This document shows positions 60,354 to 64,000 of a DNA stretch of 64,000 nt, one piece after another. The notes beneath the pieces are model-generated. The model had not been told where the DNA came from. It made no database searches and worked only from the letters and a program-made list of their open reading frames with translations. Source of the stretch: Bacteroidales bacterium (GTDB lineage Bacteria > Bacteroidota > Bacteroidia > Bacteroidales > SM23-62); assembly GCA_016783865.1 (NCBI GenBank), contig JADHVS010000002.1, positions 1-64,000 on the forward strand, in the 5' to 3' direction. Numbering within the stretch: the stretch's first letter is position 1; each line of letters opens with the position of its first letter. The position numbers were made by a program, and so were the translations under genes.

Positions 60354-61844
60354 CTAGCGCAGGATGATCATATCATTGGAAGGGGCCATCTCTCCGACCA
60401 TGGGAGAGAGGATCCAATAGTAGAGGTTATCCACGGCATCAGACAGGTCCGTGGCCTTCCACCTTGGCTGGTCTTTCTTCTTCTCTGATGACTTATCCTT
60501 CCTGAACTCCTGAGGGGAAACGGGAGCATTGTTCATGCTCACAAAGGTTTCCATGGCATTGTTCATATTGATCTTAAAGGCAGGAACATTGGGAAAGTCA
60601 CCTGAGAGGATCTTATTCCAGAAGATGAATTTATCCGAATGAGGGATCTCATACAGCTCTGCTCTCAGGTGAACATCCCATCCAGCCTGGGAGAGTTGGT
60701 TTCTCACATCATCAAAGTATGTGTTACGGCTGGCCGCATCGTTCTTTCGGTTGCCGTCCGATCCCCCATAGACGAACACACTCTTGTGAGGATGCGGCTC
60801 GTAGTAGTCAATGAACTTATTGATCAGAACTTTAAGGGTTTCATTCTCAACATAGAAATTCTTAATGATGGGAAACTCATTAATAGCTTTATTCCATTGT
60901 GAAACCACCAGGCAGTTCTGGGTGGAGCCAAAGTCAAAGGAGATGTACAGATGGTCGGTCTTGATGCAGTCCTTCTCGAAACGGCAATCGATGGAGAGAT
61001 CGGAATCCGGGGTGTCGATCTGATCCCCATAGGAGTAATCGTAGGAATTGGAATAGGTATGGCGCTCGGAACATAATAGTGGATAGAATCCATCCACATT
61101 CCGACGGCGCCGTTTATTCTCCACCTCCAGGTCATATACAATTGCAGGGAGAACCCGTTTGAGATCCCGGAAATACTTCTCTCCCAGGATGGCGATATTC
61201 TCCCTGGCCGATGCTTCCATGAACAGGTATTCATCCGGATACTCTTCCATCAGCTTTTCATAGTCGAATACCCAATCGCCGTCCGGAGTCAAAGGTTGAG
61301 ATCCAAGGAACAACGTTCCATGATGAAAACGCAAGTGGCCGAACCGGTCCTTGTTTCCCCGGTTGGCCGGAAGCACATCGCTGTCGATGGCGGCCTTCTT
61401 AAGCTTGGTGGTTTCATCGAAGATCATCCCGTCATACGAACCGGAACGGGCCATCTCCGGCCGGTCAAAGGAGTTGAACTCAACCACGAATCCATTCATG
61501 AAATGGATGCAGTTCGTGTAATCCAAAGGGGGCTGATAGGGTTCATCCCACCGAAACTTCTTCGGGGCCTTATGACCGATGAAATAATGGATCCCCCGGT
61601 ACAATCCCCGGCGTTCCAGGTGGTCAATGATCGGCGGCAGGGATTTTGTCCTGATATGGAAATAGGTAAGGCCGTTCAGGGAGATCTTTCCCCGGTTCAT
61701 GTGTGCCATGTACCGGATCATTTCGTCGGAGATGATCGTGGTCTTGCCTACTCCCCTGCCTCCGATAAACATTTTATGCGGTTTGGAGGAAAGTTTGATG
61801 ACCATCTGGGGATGGTTGTAGTAGGGTGCCTTAGTTATTTCCAT
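60354..61844 (-). CDS. Phage-type terminase large subunit
   Basis: A 496-residue packaging motor. The ATPase has Walker A FIGGRGVGKTTIISD near 26-40 and Walker B YDGMIFDETTKLKKA near 136-150. The RNase H-like nuclease begins with LYISFDFGSTQNCLVV near 299, whose Asp is catalytic, and later FVYGGSDGNRKNDAASRN near 348. The N-terminal YYNHPQMVIKLS box fits phage terminases of the Bacteroidetes type. It overlaps the next upstream gene by 14 bases. No portal or capsid gene follows downstream; ssb modules lie there instead. Confidence 0.85.
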   Translation of the reverse strand: MEITKAPYYNHPQMVIKLSSKPHKMFIGGRGVGKTTIISDEMIRYMAHMNRGKISLNGLTYFHIRTKSLPPIIDHLERRGLYRGIHYFIGHKAPKKFRWDEPYQPPLDYTNCIHFMNGFVVEFNSFDRPEMARSGSYDGMIFDETTKLKKAAIDSDVLPANRGNKDRFGHLRFHHGTLFLGSQPLTPDGDWVFDYEKLMEEYPDEYLFMEASARENIAILGEKYFRDLKRVLPAIVYDLEVENKRRRRNVDGFYPLLCSERHTYSNSYDYSYGDQIDTPDSDLSIDCRFEKDCIKTDHLYISFDFGSTQNCLVVSQWNKAINEFPIIKNFYVENETLKVLINKFIDYYEPHPHKSVFVYGGSDGNRKNDAASRNTYFDDVRNQLSQAGWDVHLRAELYEIPHSDKFIFWNKILSGDFPNVPAFKINMNNAMETFVSMNNAPVSPQEFRKDKSSEKKKDQPRWKATDLSDAVDNLYYWILSPMVGEMAPSNDMIILR

Positions 61845-62466
61845 CTGCAGGTAATGAAGGAGGGATCTCTGACAATTGATACAGGTCCAGGTAATCTTTC
61901 ACGGTGGACTTGTCAATGATCTGTTGAACCTTATCCACAACACGAAGAATCTCATCCTGGGCTTTTTGATCGATCAGGTGGAAATACTGGCTTTTGACGA
62001 AGTTGAACGACAGTTGGAGAAGCTGGATAGGCGGTTGAACTTTGCTGGGATCCGGAATGTCCTGATCTTCTTTATCCAGGTTGTTGGCTTTGGTGATTCG
62101 TTCCAGAGCTTTCTCCATGCCTCTGAAATCCTTCTTGGATTGTGCCATTCGATACAATTCAATGGCCCATTGCGTAACCATATAACGAAGGGCCTCTTTC
62201 TCCGCTCTGCGGACATCACCGAACAGTCGTTTGGCATTGGAGATATCCACATAGGCCTGGGACTCGGAGATCCTGAATTGTTTTATCATCGCGTTGGCAC
62301 AATCCCGGTCGCTCCCCTTAAGGTCAAGAAGGATTGAAAAGGCTGCAGACCAGCGGATGCGTACTTTATCATCCGCGGGGTTGAGAGCAGCATCGGAAAT
62401 GTAGAACCTTCTGATACGTTGAAAAAGTGTATCATCCGGAAGCGAATATTTAGGGGTAAGTTTCAT
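61831..62466 (-). CDS. Phage-associated helical protein, possibly packaging-related
   Basis: The 211-residue product is mostly helical and charged (SILLDLKGSDRDCANAMIKQ, AERKEALRY-like stretches, long coiled region near 100-200). It overlaps the terminase gene by 14 bases and the 93-residue gene by 4, so it belongs to the same packaging operon. By position it could be a terminase small subunit or an adaptor. I see no motif that proves this. Confidence 0.6.
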   Translation of the reverse strand: MKLTPKYSLPDDTLFQRIRRFYISDAALNPADDKVRIRWSAAFSILLDLKGSDRDCANAMIKQFRISESQAYVDISNAKRLFGDVRRAEKEALRYMVTQWAIELYRMAQSKKDFRGMEKALERITKANNLDKEDQDIPDPSKVQPPIQLLQLSFNFVKSQYFHLIDQKAQDEILRVVDKVQQIIDKSTVKDYLDLYQLSEIPPSLPADGNN

Positions 62467-62744
62467 ACATCATCCATTTTAGCGTTTTCAATCAATTTGA
62501 GCGCCGACAACTGTGCCGGCGAGGATCCATTTTTAGCCAGGGTGAAAATGGAGTTCCGAACCTCTGCTTCCCGTTGAAGCCTTCCCTTGCGAAACGCTTT
62601 ATAAGCATCAGAACCAGGATCATGAACCGCCTGCCGGAGTTCATTGATATCCGTTTCAATGATCAACGAGATCTCTTCCAAAGAGAACATCAGGGAAGCG
62701 AACTCTTCCAGGTCTTTCAACAGGTCAGGCGATAGTCTTCTCAA
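62463..62744 (-). CDS. Small helix-turn-helix-like phage protein
   Basis: A 93-residue protein, overlapping both neighbours (4 and 20 bases). It has LEEFASLMFSLEEISLIIET near 12-31, which resembles the helix-turn-helix of terminase small subunits, and a C-terminal NSIFTLAKNGSSPAQLSALK near 64-83, a pattern often found in such subunits (LAKxGSSPAQ). This makes it the better candidate for the small subunit of the terminase. Confidence 0.6.
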   Translation of the reverse strand: MRRLSPDLLKDLEEFASLMFSLEEISLIIETDINELRQAVHDPGSDAYKAFRKGRLQREAEVRNSIFTLAKNGSSPAQLSALKLIENAKMDDV

Positions 62745-63321
62745 AATCGGAGATGTTATTTAGTTCATTGAGGATCCAGGTGCGATGAAAGGCAGCAATT
62801 TCTCTGTCAGCACAAATGACACCGGCTTCGATCCGTGGGTTCCTGGTATAGTTAGCGCTTTCAACGATAGCGATCCCCCAGGTATCGTTTTCGATCACGG
62901 TCACCTTGGCGTGGCATTTGGCCGCTTTGATCTCTGTTGTGATATTGCGAAGGAATTCCAGCTCGGCGGTCTTATGGATTCCGTTGCGGTAGTCAAAAAT
63001 CCCGCGGAGTTCCAGGATAAGTCCTGATTCGATTAACAGGTAGAGCTGACGGATCGCAAATTCCGAGATCGCCCAGGTGGTGAAATAGACCCTGGCCGCT
63101 CCGGTTATCCGCAGGAGATAGAATAAAAGGTCATGGGTAGACCAATCGCCAAGCGATGCGTAGTGAGTGGTCTGACCCTGTTCAATATCCCCAATGATGT
63201 CGGAGATCTTCTGATTGGACTTGCCAATAAAAGAACGATTGATCCCCATGTTAACAATAGCGACACTTTGAGGTTTTAGAATGACCTTATCTTCGGCCTT
63301 GTCAAGTTTGAACAGACTCAT
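62725..63321 (-). CDS. Single-HKD phospholipase D-like nuclease
   Basis: A 198-residue protein with one PLD-type motif: CHAKVTVIENDTWGIAIVES followed by ANYTRNPRIEAG near 138-168. The His and Lys (HxK) are present and the Asn comes at ANYT; the usual GS is replaced by ES. Single-HKD proteins act as dimers, mostly as nucleases. It overlaps both neighbours and so is part of the phage-type operon. An N-terminal beta-rich part (AIVNMGINRSFIGKSNQKIS) precedes the domain. Confidence 0.7.
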   Translation of the reverse strand: MSLFKLDKAEDKVILKPQSVAIVNMGINRSFIGKSNQKISDIIGDIEQGQTTHYASLGDWSTHDLLFYLLRITGAARVYFTTWAISEFAIRQLYLLIESGLILELRGIFDYRNGIHKTAELEFLRNITTEIKAAKCHAKVTVIENDTWGIAIVESANYTRNPRIEAGVICADREIAAFHRTWILNELNNISDFEKTIA

Positions 63322-63979
63322 TGATCAGGCGGTTTATCTCATCGAGTTCAATTTGGTATTTTACCAGGTTCTCCCTGTTCTTGGCAATTGTTTTCAGGGA
63401 TTTAGAAGTCTTGATAAGACGTTCATACCTGGAAACGTAGGTTCGAAGCGTCTTTTGCCTTTGAAACAACTGAAATGGAGTTAGTTCACCGGTACTGCCC
63501 GGAACAATATTATCCTTTTCTGCAGGAAGGATGCCATGCGTATTGAAATGATCCAGCCGAGTGTATCCTTCATCGATCTGATCTGACAGGACAAGGATCT
63601 GCAGGGCAGCCTGGCAACGCTCCTGTTCTGATCTGACAAGTGAAAGAGAAGCGTGTAAATGATCCCGGATCTTCAGCTTTGAGACAACATCGTGTCTGCA
63701 TTGATCAGCTTCCGGAGAGTTCTCCAGTCGGATCTGAACATCGACTTTCTGTACCAACGGAGGCGGTGAAGGTTTCTTGCTGGCAGGAATTGATTTTACC
63801 GGAGGCAAAGCCGCAAGTTTGCTTAACTCATAAGCTAAAGTTTCAGAATTGGACGGGGTATCGCCACCGACACGGAGCAATCTCTTGAGACTTTGGCTGT
63901 GTCCGTACCGTTCATAGAGGGAAACACCGGTAAAATAGTCAGTAGGACTATCAAGGTAGTTTCTGATATCTTCAATCAT
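63302..63979 (-). CDS. Phage-block hypothetical protein
   Basis: The 225-residue product starts MIEDIRNYLDSPTDYFTGVS and has a proline-rich linker near 62-75 (SIPASKKPSPPPLVQ) and a long helical C-terminal half with heptad-like Leu and basic residues. No known motif. It overlaps the PLD-like gene by 20 bases. It is the first gene visible of the minus-strand operon, although earlier genes may lie beyond the window edge, 21 bases away. Confidence 0.6.
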   Translation of the reverse strand: MIEDIRNYLDSPTDYFTGVSLYERYGHSQSLKRLLRVGGDTPSNSETLAYELSKLAALPPVKSIPASKKPSPPPLVQKVDVQIRLENSPEADQCRHDVVSKLKIRDHLHASLSLVRSEQERCQAALQILVLSDQIDEGYTRLDHFNTHGILPAEKDNIVPGSTGELTPFQLFQRQKTLRTYVSRYERLIKTSKSLKTIAKNRENLVKYQIELDEINRLINESVQT

Positions 63980-64000
63980 TATGTGTCAACTTTGTGATCA

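Overview
The window is a piece of a Bacteroidetes-type genome. Evidence for this: promoters of the TAnnTTTG type with an upstream TTTG (before rplS and before a tRNA-Met gene), type IX secretion C-terminal sorting domains, an NhaD antiporter, a HigBA pair, and Bacteroidetes-style ECF sigma and L19 genes. Nothing in the sequence names a species. Gene content suggests an anaerobe that lives on H2, ferredoxin, NADH and quinone chemistry.

Layout. 1-9022: an AT-rich operon that looks transferred (RsbW-like ATPase end, DRTGG, PHP and HATPase proteins) leading into hydrogenase cluster 1: a 1086-residue NuoG/HdrA fusion, MvhD, a small protein, MvhG, MvhA, a maturation protease and a membrane protein. 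9131-15857: an SDR with an unknown C-terminal domain, a Cache/PAS sensor, a NarX-type kinase with its LuxR-type regulator, and a second kinase/receiver pair. 16059-24796: a leader with pseudoknot geometry, a CRP-like protein without a DNA-binding domain, then cluster 2: HdrA, a QmoC-like HdrC-cytochrome b fusion, a second HdrA, MvhD, MvhG, MvhA and a protease. 25118-28601: trimeric [FeFe] hydrogenase hydCBA, with a Rex box upstream. 28665-32470: a hypothetical exported protein, a kinase and regulator that both carry internal deletions, NhaD, and a second Rex box. 32539-41042: housekeeping genes (rex, ribF, trmD, rplS, ECF sigma, uvrA, an aldehyde dehydrogenase, tRNA-Met), with short tandem repeats just downstream of several genes. 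41106-64000: accessory DNA with T9SS proteins, HigBA, a type IIG restriction-modification gene, a BglII-like restriction-modification pair, three copies of an ssb/radC/leader module (two partial), and at the right edge a phage packaging-type block.

How it may work together (inference). Three hydrogenases of two unrelated classes lie within 28 kb. No HdrB is present, so neither Hdr cluster should reduce a heterodisulfide. Cluster 2 has a membrane cytochrome subunit and could pass electrons between H2, ferredoxin and menaquinone. Cluster 1 has a NuoG-like docking domain and could exchange with NAD(H) through a NuoEF-like partner. HydABC probably couples NADH and ferredoxin to H2, and Rex (NADH sensing) seems to control it through the box at 25034-25051. 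The two HdrA proteins of cluster 2 carry complementary cofactor sets, and the single fused protein of cluster 1 carries the same two halves in the same order.

The right third shows turnover: frameshifted genes, truncated radC, an ssb that has lost its acidic tip, nested inverted repeats, and a restriction-modification cassette bracketed by direct copies of the ssb module.
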